64,000 nucleotides of DNA from Chryseobacterium sp. G0162 (GTDB lineage: Bacteria; Bacteroidota; Bacteroidia; Flavobacteriales; Weeksellaceae), in the NCBI RefSeq assembly GCF_003815715.1, contig NZ_CP033922.1, positions 2,831,001 through 2,895,000 on the forward strand. The letters are read 5' to 3'. Positions 35,355 through 45,077 of this stretch are shown piece after piece. Position numbers and translations under genes: made by a program. The first letter of the stretch is position 1; the number at the start of each line of letters is the position of its first letter. Below the pieces are notes generated by a model. It had not been told where the DNA came from and did no database searches. It saw nothing but the letters and a program-made list of their open reading frames with translations.

Positions 35355-38300
35355 ATGAAAGCAAAATTTATTTCTAAAATTTTGGCAACAGCATTCTGCG
35401 TGGTGTCAACTCATGCTTTTTCGCGGGAATTTTCGCCCCCGGAAACTTATGAAAAGCCTGATGTTCTCAGGTTTAACGGTCTTGTCGCTCCATTTACTTA
35501 TGATCTGGATCCGCTTATTATGATCAATCAGAACGTCAATCAGAAAGGGTTGGTGGTAATGAGTGGAAAACTTACAAAACCTTTTACCAGCGACCATATA
35601 AAACTTTCGGTAAAGTATAAGGATGCGCAAGATAATTGGGTTACCGGATGGTGTAAAACCCTGTATTCGTATAACCAGTACAATGAAATTCTTACGGTTC
35701 GTTTTGAACTTCCTGCTTCTGCTCAAAGTTCTTATCATGTAAAAGTAGAATTGAGTTCAGATACGAATCTCAGCAATTTTAATAGTGTGGTATGGGATAA
35801 GAGTATAAGTCATTATAAACTTAATGATTATGTTGCTGCCAACTGTGACCTGGATGAGAATGAATATACCATGCTTTTAACTCCCAAAAAAGAAGGATCA
35901 TTGCTTACCAACAGCAGTGGAAAAGTGATTGGAGTAAAAGACAGGGTGACTTCCGCTTATTCCTGGAATAAGCTGAGCAATGTTTTGATGGATAATAAAA
36001 AAGACGATGTCGTGTTTGCGCCAACTCAGCCATCAGATCTGATAACAGATGCAAATGGGAGCAAATCTGTAAAATTGGTTAATACAGGAGCTGTCAGTGA
36101 TACCTTAGGAGCTACTTCCGAATTTATTTACAATGAAGCAGCAGGGCACCCCATTCCTTACCTGTATAGCTATGATGACCCTGTATATATGTTTGCCGGT
36201 AAATTTTCAGCGAACGGGTTCTTTGTGAAATTCAGTCAATGGCCGGGAGAGCCTAATGGCCCAGGGTATTTTAATTGGAAAAATCCAAACTTTATAGAAA
36301 GCAGATACTTTAATATGTATAACAAGACATGGAAAAGTTTATCTGAATTTATTCCGGATCAGGAACCGGTTGTGATTGTATCAAGTCTTACGACCGGATT
36401 AAGAATCTATAAAAGTGATGGAACTTATATAGACCTTACTCCAAGCAGTACAAGTAATTATGGAGCTCCTTATTTCGGATATACAAACAACGTGGCGAGA
36501 AGAGGTCCCGGATCTGAAAACCTTATTATTTCCAATACCTCAGAAATGACTTTATATGGTGTGGGTGCGCTAAGGAATGATGTTAATACTTTATACCAGC
36601 CCAAAAGGTCTATGCAGGATGTTGAAAAAGAAGTATTCAAATTCATTAAATATACTGGCGTTTTTGGTTCAACTACCGCTTATGATGATACTTCAGAATG
36701 TTCGCAAGGATGTTTTACGGTTAATGCGGATGCTGTCTCAGATTATAGTGTGGCAGACTGGACCAAAGCTCCCAATAGTTATATTTTTACAGGAAAAGAT
36801 AAAACAGGAAATGCTGTGGACGGTCTTTATATTCCTATTAAAAAAGCTTTCGCCATGTGGCAGAAGGATAAATATATAGGTGGATCTAATATTCCTGCAG
36901 GAACATTAACTGCAGATGTTTTATGGGAAGATGCTCATGGATTGATTAAATCAGGAACTAATTATAGCCTTGAAATGATGGGTTCAGGAGAAGATGCCAA
37001 GATAAAAGTTCCTGTTAACAAAGCTAAAAAAGGAAATGCCGTTATTGCATTAAAAGTGGGCGGGGAAGTGTATTGGTCATGGCATATCTGGGTGACAGAT
37101 GATCCTACGAATGGTTCCACTTATAAAAGCTTTGCCGGGCTCAAAAGACAAAAGAAAGATGGAACGGTGGAATTGATTCCGGATTCGGATTGGGGCTGGA
37201 TGGATAGAAACTTAGGAGCGATGAGTAATTCTTTAACTTCAGGAAACTGGAATAAAAATGGAGGATTGCTTTATCAATGGGGAAGAAAAGATCCTATTCC
37301 TCCTTTGACAGCTAAAGGAAATGACTCTTATGAAGTATCTGGTTCTATAGGAAGAGTAAGACATAGAAATGCTCAGTATACGACAAATTCAGTTAAAATT
37401 GATGCCCTTAGAAAATTTGTTCCATTGGCGAATGCAAATGTGAGAAATAATCTTTCTCTTGCTGTTAAAAATCCTTTAAGCCTTATCTATGTCGGGAATA
37501 ACAGTGCAGATATTGCTTATTATGACAGTGGCAAGACACTCATGCTAAACTGGTTTGGGAAATCACCTGATTTTGGGAGCAATCGTCTTTCTGAGTTGAA
37601 TTTATGGTCTGATAATTCAGAAGGGAAGTATAGAGATAATTATCTGGAAGATAATGATGCACAGCCCTACAAAAATAAATCTTCTTATGATCCATGTCCT
37701 AATGGTTGGCGGGTTCCTTCTGTGTTAGTGGCCAATGCAGGATCAAAGACTTATATTGATGATATAAGAATTGACTTTTCTCCTTTAGGGGTAAAAACCA
37801 ATATGGGTAAGAATACTTTCGAGGCCAATACGTATCAGATCATCAAACCTACAGATGCAGGAGCGCCTAACTTTATGAAAGGATTTAAACTGTACACTAA
37901 CGTAGGATATGATCTTTCCAATGTGGGTGGATTTAATATGGGTAAATTTCCAGGTACCGGACAATTGCTTATCAACAGACATGAAGGTCAGTATACAGAT
38001 CAGCATCATACCGCTTTATGGACAGCAACTATGACCAGACATTTCGATGCCTCCCCATCCATAGTAGCCAGAGCATTATTTATGGTTCCTGACAAAGAGC
38101 AGCCTGATATTCCGGATTCAAATTACCCGAATATTAACGGAAGATATTTCTATCAGCCCTTATCTATGGGAGAAACTTCAGGTGCTAATGGTTGCAGATG
38201 TATCAAGGATCCTTTATATGTAGTGAACGATTATGATTTCCCTACAGATTTCTTTGCAGAAGGACAATATATGGAAGGATTAGATAATCCGAACACCTAT

Positions 38301-40067
38301 ACAATAGTAAAATCTACTGGTGAATCTACTCTTGAAATTCCAATCAGTAAAGCTTTTTCAGCTCAGAGTCAATTGCTGAATAATCCTGATATTTTAAATG
38401 CATCAAGCTTTGATAATTTAAAAACAAATGTTCTATGGACAACGGATACAGGTCTCATTAAGCAGGTTTCCGTAGATCAGCCGGGTTCTATATCTGCAAT
38501 CAGCAGCTCAAAGATAAAAGTAATCATTAATCCAAACAAAAGCGGGAATGCTGTCGTTACTCTACACAACGGAAGTATCACCAACCCGGTATATTGGAGC
38601 TGGCATATCTGGGTGACCAATACAGCTATTACATCTAATCGCTATATAACAGATCAGCCGGATGCTAACGCCGTGAACTATATAAACTTTGCCAAAAGAA
38701 GTGAAGTTCTGGATACTGAAATCATGGATAGAAATTTAGGGGCGGTAGAAGTATTTCCGACCATTAATGGAGATAACTTAAACCCTGAGACAGCATTGCC
38801 AGGCTCTCCGGAACAAATTATGTTATCTGGCGGACTTCATTATCAATGGGGAAGAAAAGACCCTATTCCAACCTATAGAACGGCATCAGATATTGATTAT
38901 GGTCAATATCGTTATAAAACAGATGCTGTAAAATACTGGACAGGAACTACTGCTGCAAACGGGACCATTACTTATGCCCCTTTAATTGAATCAAATTATA
39001 ATACCAATTATATTAGACCCTATGCTACTTATAGTAATTCTGCCAATGCGAATGTTGTAGCTACAGATAAACCTTCTGAAAAAATAGCAAAAGTACTATC
39101 ATACTCAGTGAAAAATCCATTGGCCTTTATGGTACCAAGTACATTAGATGCTACCGGAAAAGGTTCAGACTGGCTGGCTTCAGAGCCTAATTTAGCTGCC
39201 GACCGTTGGGGAAGAGGTGATAAAAAATCTCCTTTTGATCCTTGTCCGGAAGGATGGAGAATCCCGGATTTAACAACCGTTTCGGTAATTGCTGTCCCTT
39301 CAAATCCTGTAGCACAGGAAGATTTTGGTCTTAGCCCTTGGTATAGAAAAGGATATAGAGCTGCAAGTTCATATAGAATCATTACAGACAATTTTGGAAT
39401 TCAGGTGAGAGTTGGAAAGAGAAGAATTGCAGGGTTTATGTTCCCAAATAATGATTACACGATTGGTAACTATGCTATATTTACAGGAATGAGAGGATAC
39501 AGAAGTGTTACCACAAATACAACACCTAATTTTGCTTCTTCTGAAGGAGATAGCAATGGAAGTCTGTACACCGGTTTCTGGACATCAGGCTTAAGTTCCA
39601 ATTTCAATGGCAGACCCATTAACCTGCTTCTCAAAAAGTATGACAGTGGAGTGCCTCAAAATTTTATTCAGGCATTTCATGATAATAATGACCCTTATTT
39701 CGGAGCAAGCTGCCGTTGTGTAAAAGTAAAAACTGATGGAACAAATGAAGCCGGACCAATACCAAGATTGCAGGTAACTACAGTTTCTACGGCCAGAGCC
39801 ACAAACATTTTGGCAAAAAAAGCTGTTGAAGAACAGATCGTTCAGAATAAACTTGAAGTATTCCCTAATCCGGTAAAGAGTATATTATACATTAAGGGAA
39901 ATGATAAAGTCAAAGAATATCATTACCAAGTTTATAATATGTCTGGACAATTGGTGAAATCAGGAAAATTTGAAAATGAAAAAACAGACCTTTCTGTTTT
40001 AACCACAGGAATTTATCTTATAAGGATTAATAATTCTGAAAATGTAGTGAAGATCATTAAGGAATAA
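35355..40067 (+). CDS. giant surface protein with two FISUMP modules and T9SS tail
   Basis: 1570 residues. The signal peptide is at 1-23. An N-terminal region of about 450 residues is not recognised. Two related modules follow, each with WSWHIWVT, MDRNLGA, YQWGRKDPIP, DPCPxGWRxP and a closing CRC; they start at about 573 and 1080 and end near 950 and 1455. This resembles the Fibrobacter succinogenes major paralogous domain (TIGR02145/PF09603 type). The tail from about 1499 (KLEVFPNPVKS onward) is a type A T9SS sorting signal, so the protein is secreted or surface-bound. Function unknown; adhesin-like display is one possibility. Confidence 0.88.
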   Translation: MKAKFISKILATAFCVVSTHAFSREFSPPETYEKPDVLRFNGLVAPFTYDLDPLIMINQNVNQKGLVVMSGKLTKPFTSDHIKLSVKYKDAQDNWVTGWCKTLYSYNQYNEILTVRFELPASAQSSYHVKVELSSDTNLSNFNSVVWDKSISHYKLNDYVAANCDLDENEYTMLLTPKKEGSLLTNSSGKVIGVKDRVTSAYSWNKLSNVLMDNKKDDVVFAPTQPSDLITDANGSKSVKLVNTGAVSDTLGATSEFIYNEAAGHPIPYLYSYDDPVYMFAGKFSANGFFVKFSQWPGEPNGPGYFNWKNPNFIESRYFNMYNKTWKSLSEFIPDQEPVVIVSSLTTGLRIYKSDGTYIDLTPSSTSNYGAPYFGYTNNVARRGPGSENLIISNTSEMTLYGVGALRNDVNTLYQPKRSMQDVEKEVFKFIKYTGVFGSTTAYDDTSECSQGCFTVNADAVSDYSVADWTKAPNSYIFTGKDKTGNAVDGLYIPIKKAFAMWQKDKYIGGSNIPAGTLTADVLWEDAHGLIKSGTNYSLEMMGSGEDAKIKVPVNKAKKGNAVIALKVGGEVYWSWHIWVTDDPTNGSTYKSFAGLKRQKKDGTVELIPDSDWGWMDRNLGAMSNSLTSGNWNKNGGLLYQWGRKDPIPPLTAKGNDSYEVSGSIGRVRHRNAQYTTNSVKIDALRKFVPLANANVRNNLSLAVKNPLSLIYVGNNSADIAYYDSGKTLMLNWFGKSPDFGSNRLSELNLWSDNSEGKYRDNYLEDNDAQPYKNKSSYDPCPNGWRVPSVLVANAGSKTYIDDIRIDFSPLGVKTNMGKNTFEANTYQIIKPTDAGAPNFMKGFKLYTNVGYDLSNVGGFNMGKFPGTGQLLINRHEGQYTDQHHTALWTATMTRHFDASPSIVARALFMVPDKEQPDIPDSNYPNINGRYFYQPLSMGETSGANGCRCIKDPLYVVNDYDFPTDFFAEGQYMEGLDNPNTYTIVKSTGESTLEIPISKAFSAQSQLLNNPDILNASSFDNLKTNVLWTTDTGLIKQVSVDQPGSISAISSSKIKVIINPNKSGNAVVTLHNGSITNPVYWSWHIWVTNTAITSNRYITDQPDANAVNYINFAKRSEVLDTEIMDRNLGAVEVFPTINGDNLNPETALPGSPEQIMLSGGLHYQWGRKDPIPTYRTASDIDYGQYRYKTDAVKYWTGTTAANGTITYAPLIESNYNTNYIRPYATYSNSANANVVATDKPSEKIAKVLSYSVKNPLAFMVPSTLDATGKGSDWLASEPNLAADRWGRGDKKSPFDPCPEGWRIPDLTTVSVIAVPSNPVAQEDFGLSPWYRKGYRAASSYRIITDNFGIQVRVGKRRIAGFMFPNNDYTIGNYAIFTGMRGYRSVTTNTTPNFASSEGDSNGSLYTGFWTSGLSSNFNGRPINLLLKKYDSGVPQNFIQAFHDNNDPYFGASCRCVKVKTDGTNEAGPIPRLQVTTVSTARATNILAKKAVEEQIVQNKLEVFPNPVKSILYIKGNDKVKEYHYQVYNMSGQLVKSGKFENEKTDLSVLTTGIYLIRINNSENVVKIIKE

Positions 40068-40089
40068 ATAATCTGTTCCATAAGACTGT

Positions 40090-40118
40090 AACCGGGAGAT
40101 TTTTCTTCCGGTTTTTTT
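40090..40118 (+). terminator. intrinsic terminator of the first FISUMP gene
   Basis: AACCGGGAGA (40090-40099) pairs with TCTTCCGGTT (40104-40113) with one G-U pair, then a T run. Confidence 0.85.
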
Positions 40119-40164
40119 ATGCCCTTATTACATCCCGAATCCAGAGTGTTGGATAACTTTTCTA

Positions 40165-40197
40165 TTGATTATTAAAATGTTAAGAGTATTACTTTTG
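40165..40197 (+). promoter_or_regulatory. promoter of the second FISUMP gene
   Basis: TTG (40165-40167) and TACTTTTG (40190-40197), spacer 22 bases, fit the Bacteroidota consensus. The separate terminator and promoter indicate that the paralogues are separate transcription units. Confidence 0.5.
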
Positions 40198-40366
40198 TTC
40201 TTTTTGGTGTATTTTTTGATTCTTGTTGTTTAATTGTTATTAATAAAATGATTATGTTGAATTATTTGTTTAATAATTAATTTAATTGATTGTAATTGGC
40301 GTATTATGTGGCTTTTTTATATCAAAAGTATAGGGGTGTACTTGTGTTTATATAAAAATCATTGAC

Positions 40367-43300
40367 ATGAAAAAATCAGTATTAAAAAAATGGAGGGCAA
40401 TCATTTGCCTGGTATTGGTATGTATCTGTTTTATCAGGGGTATGACGATGGAAAAGCAAGCGGTTTCAATAGAAAAGCTTACAAAAACAGATCAGGATAC
40501 AATAATTAAACCTTCAGCTGAAAAAAGGATTCAAACTAAGGTCAGGAATTCAAATCCCGATAAAAAAATTATTAATGACGAAAGAGACTGGACGAAAGCT
40601 CCCAATAGCTATCTCTTTGATCCCGCTCAAAATAACGAAGGTTTATATATTCCTGTAAAAAAGGCGTACGCGATGTGGCAACAGGATAAAATTCTTGGAG
40701 CCTCGGGAATCCCTGCAGGACAAGCTACGGCAGATGTTCTTTGGGAAGATAATCCGGGATTGATAAAATCGGGAACAGACTATCTTTTGGAAATACTAGG
40801 CTCCGGAGATAATGCTAAAATAAAAGTTCCCATTAATAAATCCAAAGAAGGAAATGCAGTAGTTACCTTAAAGATCAATGGAGAAGTTTTTTGGTCATGG
40901 CATATTTGGGTTACGGATACTCCTGAAAATGGATCTACTTATAAGAGTTTTACGGGAGTCTCAAGACAAAGAAACAACGGAACTGTAGAATTGATTCCCG
41001 ACTCAGAATGGAGGTGGATGGATCGAAATTTGGGTGCAATCGGAAGTTCGATTACTGCAACGGAATGGACTAAAAATGGAGGATTGTTATATCAATGGGG
41101 GAGAAAAGATCCCATTCCTCCTTTGGCTTTAAAAGGAGACGATTTTTATGAGGTTTCAGGATCAATAGGGCGGGTACGTCACAGAGGGGCTAAAAATTTT
41201 ACCGGAGCCGTAAAAATTGATGATCTTAGAAAGTTTGTTCTGCTTTCCAATGCTGAGGTAAGCAATAATGTAAAGCTTTCCATTAAGAATCCGATAAGCC
41301 TTATTTACGTTAATAAAGATGATAATTCAGGACCGGCTTACTATAATAACAATACTGCCTTAATGGTGAACTGGTTTGGGAAATCTGCTTCAATTCCGGA
41401 TGCACAGCTTTCAGAATTAAATTTATGGTCAGACAACGCTCAGGGAAAGGTGAGTGCAAACTATAACGATGACAGCAGTGCAAAACCTTATCAGGATAAA
41501 TCTTCCTATGATCCATGTCCGAATGGATGGCGAATTCCTTCTATGTTGGTTGCTAATTTAGCTTCTCAAACCTATATAGATGACGTGAGAATAGACTTTT
41601 CACCATTTGGAGTAAGAACAAATATGGGGAAAAATACTTTTGAAGCCAATAAATATCAGGTGATAAAACCAACGGATGCAAACACTCCAAACTATATGAA
41701 AGGCTTTAAATTATACGCTAATACGGGCTTTGATTTATCCAATGTGAATGGCTTTAATATGGGGCTTTTTCCTGGAACGGGCCAATTAGCGCTCACTGTT
41801 CATCAAGGGCAATATACAGATCAGCACCATACCGGTTTGTGGACCGCAACTATGGCTAAACATTTTGATAATACTCCTGTTGTGGGAGCCCGGGCGCTGT
41901 TTATGGTTCCGGATAAAGGTCAACCCGATGTTCCGGATGCTGCTTTTCCGAATGTGAAAGGAAGGTATTGGTATATGCCGCTGGCAGCAGGTGAAACTTC
42001 GGGAGCAAATGCATGCAGATGTATAAAAGATCCACTGTATGTTGTGGATAGTTACGATTTTCCAACAGAATATTTGCCTGCTGTTGTTGAATTTAAAGAA
42101 GGAATTAACAATCCAAATACCTATCAGCTTGTAAAGAATACAACGCCAACTCTCCTTGAAATACCTGTGAGTAAAGCATTTTCTGTTCAAAGTGAAATTT
42201 TGAATAATAAAGATATTCTTTCCTTATCAAGTTTCAATAATTTAAAAGCAAACGTTCTTTGGAGTACGAATACGGCTTTGGTCAGTAAAGTAACAATCCC
42301 AGGAGGTTCACCAAGCTCATTGGACGGGATTCCAAACACTAAAATTCTAGTTACGATTAATCCTAATCAAAGCGGAAATGCGGTGATTACGTTGCATAAC
42401 GGAAGTATTACAAGTCCTGTATATTGGAGTTGGCATATTTGGGTAACAGATACTCCCATTGCTTCTAATGCCTATACTACAGAACTACCTAATACAGCTG
42501 TAACTAATTATGTAAATTACGTGGATAAAGGTTCATCCCCGTTGCAGACAGAATTTATGGATAGAAATTTAGGAGCTACCGATGCTTTTCCCGTAGTTGC
42601 TAATCCATTAACGCCTACTGCAGTTGAACTTTCAAAAATCCGGGCTTCAACTGGAATGCATTATCAATGGGGAAGAAAAGACCCTATTCCTACTTTTCAA
42701 TATGCAGACAACAGAGCTTCATTTAATATATTTTTGGGAACAGCAGGGGCAGATGGAACAGTAGCTTATACTTCTTTAACAGGAGCAGCCTATAATAATT
42801 TGGGCGGAAGCTATATCGTACCATTCAATACTTATACAAATGCTGCCAATGCAAACGTATTGCCTAAAGATAAAATAGCAGATAAGATTTCAAAAGTTTT
42901 AACCTATTCAGTTAGAAATCCTTTAGTTTATATGATACCAAGCACTTTCGCTGCTTATAACAGTGCAACCCCAAACTTTACCAATGGAACAGATTGGTTG
43001 GCAGATGAACCTAATTTAGCGCCAGACCGATGGGGAAGAGGAACAAAGAAATCACCTTTTGATCCATGTCCGGAAGGATGGCGTATCCCGGATCTTACCG
43101 GAACTTCTATTACAACGAATCAGGATTTTGGGATTTCACCCTGGTATAAAAAAGATAAGAATGTAGCAACAGCATTGAGTGTGCTTAACGATTATTTAGG
43201 GACAAGGGTCAGAAACCCAAGTACCACTTCTACCATCGGATATGCTTTTAATGACCAGTCATACAGCGTGGGAAGTTATCCGAATTCAGGATCCAGAGGC

Positions 43301-43636
43301 TTCCGAAGTGTCATTGGCAATCAAAGTGCAGCAGGAAGTTTCAATGTGATTAATTTTCAATATCCGGGAATCTGGACGGGAGCTTTGTTGTCAAATTATA
43401 TAGGAAGATCGATCAATATTCTTTGGGATGCTGCTTCTACAGCGAATCGTATGTTAGCTTTCCATGATAACAATGATCCGTATTTTGGGATGAATTGCAG
43501 ATGTGTAAAAATGAAATTTGATGCCAGTGGGAACGAATTGGGACCCATTCCTAAAGATCAGGTGACGACTTTACCTGCATCAAAGAACGAGATCCCCAAA
43601 GAACTAATTACTTTCAATGAAGAACCGTTGAGGTAA
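40367..43636 (+). CDS. paralogous FISUMP-module protein lacking the T9SS tail
   Basis: 1089 residues, closely similar to the modular part of the preceding gene. Two modules carry WSWHIWVT (about 177 and 687), MDRNLGA (218 and 732), YQWGRKDPIP (242 and 766), DPCPxGWRIP (383 and 901) and closing CRC (550 and 1045). It lacks the 450-residue N-terminal region and the C-terminal sorting domain; the protein stops about 35 residues after the last CRC. An N-terminal hydrophobic stretch (IICLVLVCICFI) suggests export or membrane anchoring, but no clear cleavage site was seen. It could be a periplasmic or anchored decoy, or a truncated copy. Confidence 0.85.
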   Translation: MKKSVLKKWRAIICLVLVCICFIRGMTMEKQAVSIEKLTKTDQDTIIKPSAEKRIQTKVRNSNPDKKIINDERDWTKAPNSYLFDPAQNNEGLYIPVKKAYAMWQQDKILGASGIPAGQATADVLWEDNPGLIKSGTDYLLEILGSGDNAKIKVPINKSKEGNAVVTLKINGEVFWSWHIWVTDTPENGSTYKSFTGVSRQRNNGTVELIPDSEWRWMDRNLGAIGSSITATEWTKNGGLLYQWGRKDPIPPLALKGDDFYEVSGSIGRVRHRGAKNFTGAVKIDDLRKFVLLSNAEVSNNVKLSIKNPISLIYVNKDDNSGPAYYNNNTALMVNWFGKSASIPDAQLSELNLWSDNAQGKVSANYNDDSSAKPYQDKSSYDPCPNGWRIPSMLVANLASQTYIDDVRIDFSPFGVRTNMGKNTFEANKYQVIKPTDANTPNYMKGFKLYANTGFDLSNVNGFNMGLFPGTGQLALTVHQGQYTDQHHTGLWTATMAKHFDNTPVVGARALFMVPDKGQPDVPDAAFPNVKGRYWYMPLAAGETSGANACRCIKDPLYVVDSYDFPTEYLPAVVEFKEGINNPNTYQLVKNTTPTLLEIPVSKAFSVQSEILNNKDILSLSSFNNLKANVLWSTNTALVSKVTIPGGSPSSLDGIPNTKILVTINPNQSGNAVITLHNGSITSPVYWSWHIWVTDTPIASNAYTTELPNTAVTNYVNYVDKGSSPLQTEFMDRNLGATDAFPVVANPLTPTAVELSKIRASTGMHYQWGRKDPIPTFQYADNRASFNIFLGTAGADGTVAYTSLTGAAYNNLGGSYIVPFNTYTNAANANVLPKDKIADKISKVLTYSVRNPLVYMIPSTFAAYNSATPNFTNGTDWLADEPNLAPDRWGRGTKKSPFDPCPEGWRIPDLTGTSITTNQDFGISPWYKKDKNVATALSVLNDYLGTRVRNPSTTSTIGYAFNDQSYSVGSYPNSGSRGFRSVIGNQSAAGSFNVINFQYPGIWTGALLSNYIGRSINILWDAASTANRMLAFHDNNDPYFGMNCRCVKMKFDASGNELGPIPKDQVTTLPASKNEIPKELITFNEEPLR

Positions 43637-43671
43637 AAAATAAAATTTATGGAAGAAACCCTAAAAAACAT

Positions 43672-43700
43672 GCCGGTTCACTATAGGGCCGGCTTTATTG
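43672..43700 (+). terminator. likely intrinsic terminator of the second FISUMP gene
   Basis: GCCGG (43672-43676) pairs with CCGGC (43689-43693) across a 12-base loop and is followed by TTTATTGTTT. Confidence 0.55.
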
Positions 43701-43874
43701 TTTGCTTATATGTGGCAAAAACGAAATTTCTTTTCAGGGGACTTGGGAATCTTGTTAAAAAAAAGAAATATATGTCTGTAGATAACTGTAAATTCATAAT
43801 TTTAGCACTTGTAAAATTGTGAAAAATTAGACCGTTTCTTACTCTTATTGTTTCGCAGGTTTTAAAAATACACT

Positions 43875-45023
43875 ATGAGGTTAGAAAAGTTTGTACAACA
43901 TTTTAATAGTAAGATCTTTATTTATTTTCTTATTGCCATTACGGCAATTTATACCCTAGCATTTACCCTTGTATTTAATCTTAAAGACGACGGATATATT
44001 CTGGCAGACTGGCTCATAAATTATGAAGACGGTGGGTTTAAAAGAAGAGGTTTATCCGGGAGTTTCTTTTTTATTCTACAGGATATAACAGGGCTTAGTC
44101 TTAATTATATTGTTTACTTTTTTCAATTTATTATTATTTCGCTGTTCTTTTGGTGTTATACAAAACTCATTAGGTATAAAATAACAGATCTGTTGTATCT
44201 CTCACTTTTATTGTCGTCCATTGGTTTTGTAGGTCTGCTGAATACTGTAACCTATGTAGGAAAGAAAGAATTTATTGTATTTCTTTTGTTTACTTACTTT
44301 GTATACCTTTTAGATAATGATAAGCTTTCAAAATATAAAGAATATCTCTTCTGTATACTGCTTTTTATAAGTACACTTTTGCATGAGGTTACCCTATTTT
44401 ATGTCCCTTATTTTGCAATCGCGCTCTATGTGAAAAATGGAAAGCTGGAAATTAAAAGATATATCAAGTTCTTTATGGCGGTAATTATTCCTGCTGCAGC
44501 CATTATTGTATTTGGAAAAAATGTAAATGAAGGAATGTCGCTGGAAATACTGAACAGAAGAGGGGTGTATCCAACTTATGGAATCTTTTATTGGGATATT
44601 GATGAAAGACAATATATTAAAGAACATCTTAATGAATATCTGCTTTACTTTATCAGTTTAGGGATAAGTGTATTTCATATCGGCTATTATTTAAAATATC
44701 TAAAGGGCCGAAAGATTTTATATATTTTATTAATCGGAGCCTTTATCTTTTCATTTCCACTATTTTATCTGGCTATAGACTGGGGTAGATGGATGTACAT
44801 TCACATGATGCTGATCATTATCCTTTTTGCCATGATGCTGAAAAAAGGGACCTCTATATATGCTTATGAAGCCGTAATTATTGACCGGAAATTTTATATA
44901 ACAATAGCTATAATACTGTTATCCTTACTATATAGAGTAGAAATGTCCGGGATGGGCTTCACGTTCGAAGGAGTATTTTACAGACTGTTTGTTGCCCCTC
45001 TGGAATTATTAAATAAAATGTGA
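43875..45023 (+). CDS. polytopic membrane protein of unknown function
   Basis: A 382-residue protein with about ten membrane segments. The first periplasmic loop carries DWLINYEDGGFKRRGLSG, and a later segment reads STLLHEVTLFYVPYF. The latter resembles a segment of the protein at 31867. The loop with acidic residues next to a membrane helix recalls GT-C glycosyltransferases, but I cannot assign a family. It lies in the same orientation as the surface island and just before topA. Confidence 0.7.
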   Translation: MRLEKFVQHFNSKIFIYFLIAITAIYTLAFTLVFNLKDDGYILADWLINYEDGGFKRRGLSGSFFFILQDITGLSLNYIVYFFQFIIISLFFWCYTKLIRYKITDLLYLSLLLSSIGFVGLLNTVTYVGKKEFIVFLLFTYFVYLLDNDKLSKYKEYLFCILLFISTLLHEVTLFYVPYFAIALYVKNGKLEIKRYIKFFMAVIIPAAAIIVFGKNVNEGMSLEILNRRGVYPTYGIFYWDIDERQYIKEHLNEYLLYFISLGISVFHIGYYLKYLKGRKILYILLIGAFIFSFPLFYLAIDWGRWMYIHMMLIIILFAMMLKKGTSIYAYEAVIIDRKFYITIAIILLSLLYRVEMSGMGFTFEGVFYRLFVAPLELLNKM

Positions 45024-45051
45024 TTTCAAAAAGTATATAATAAAAAAGCTT

Positions 45052-45060
45052 TACTTTTGC
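45052..45060 (+). promoter_or_regulatory. -7 promoter box of topA
   Basis: TACTTTTGC fits TAnnTTTGC and lies 17 bases upstream of the chosen ATG. This implies a very short leader and excludes the in-frame TTG at 45057, which lies inside the box. No -33 TTG is evident. Confidence 0.55.
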
Positions 45061-45077
45061 AAAAAATTTTTTTTAGA

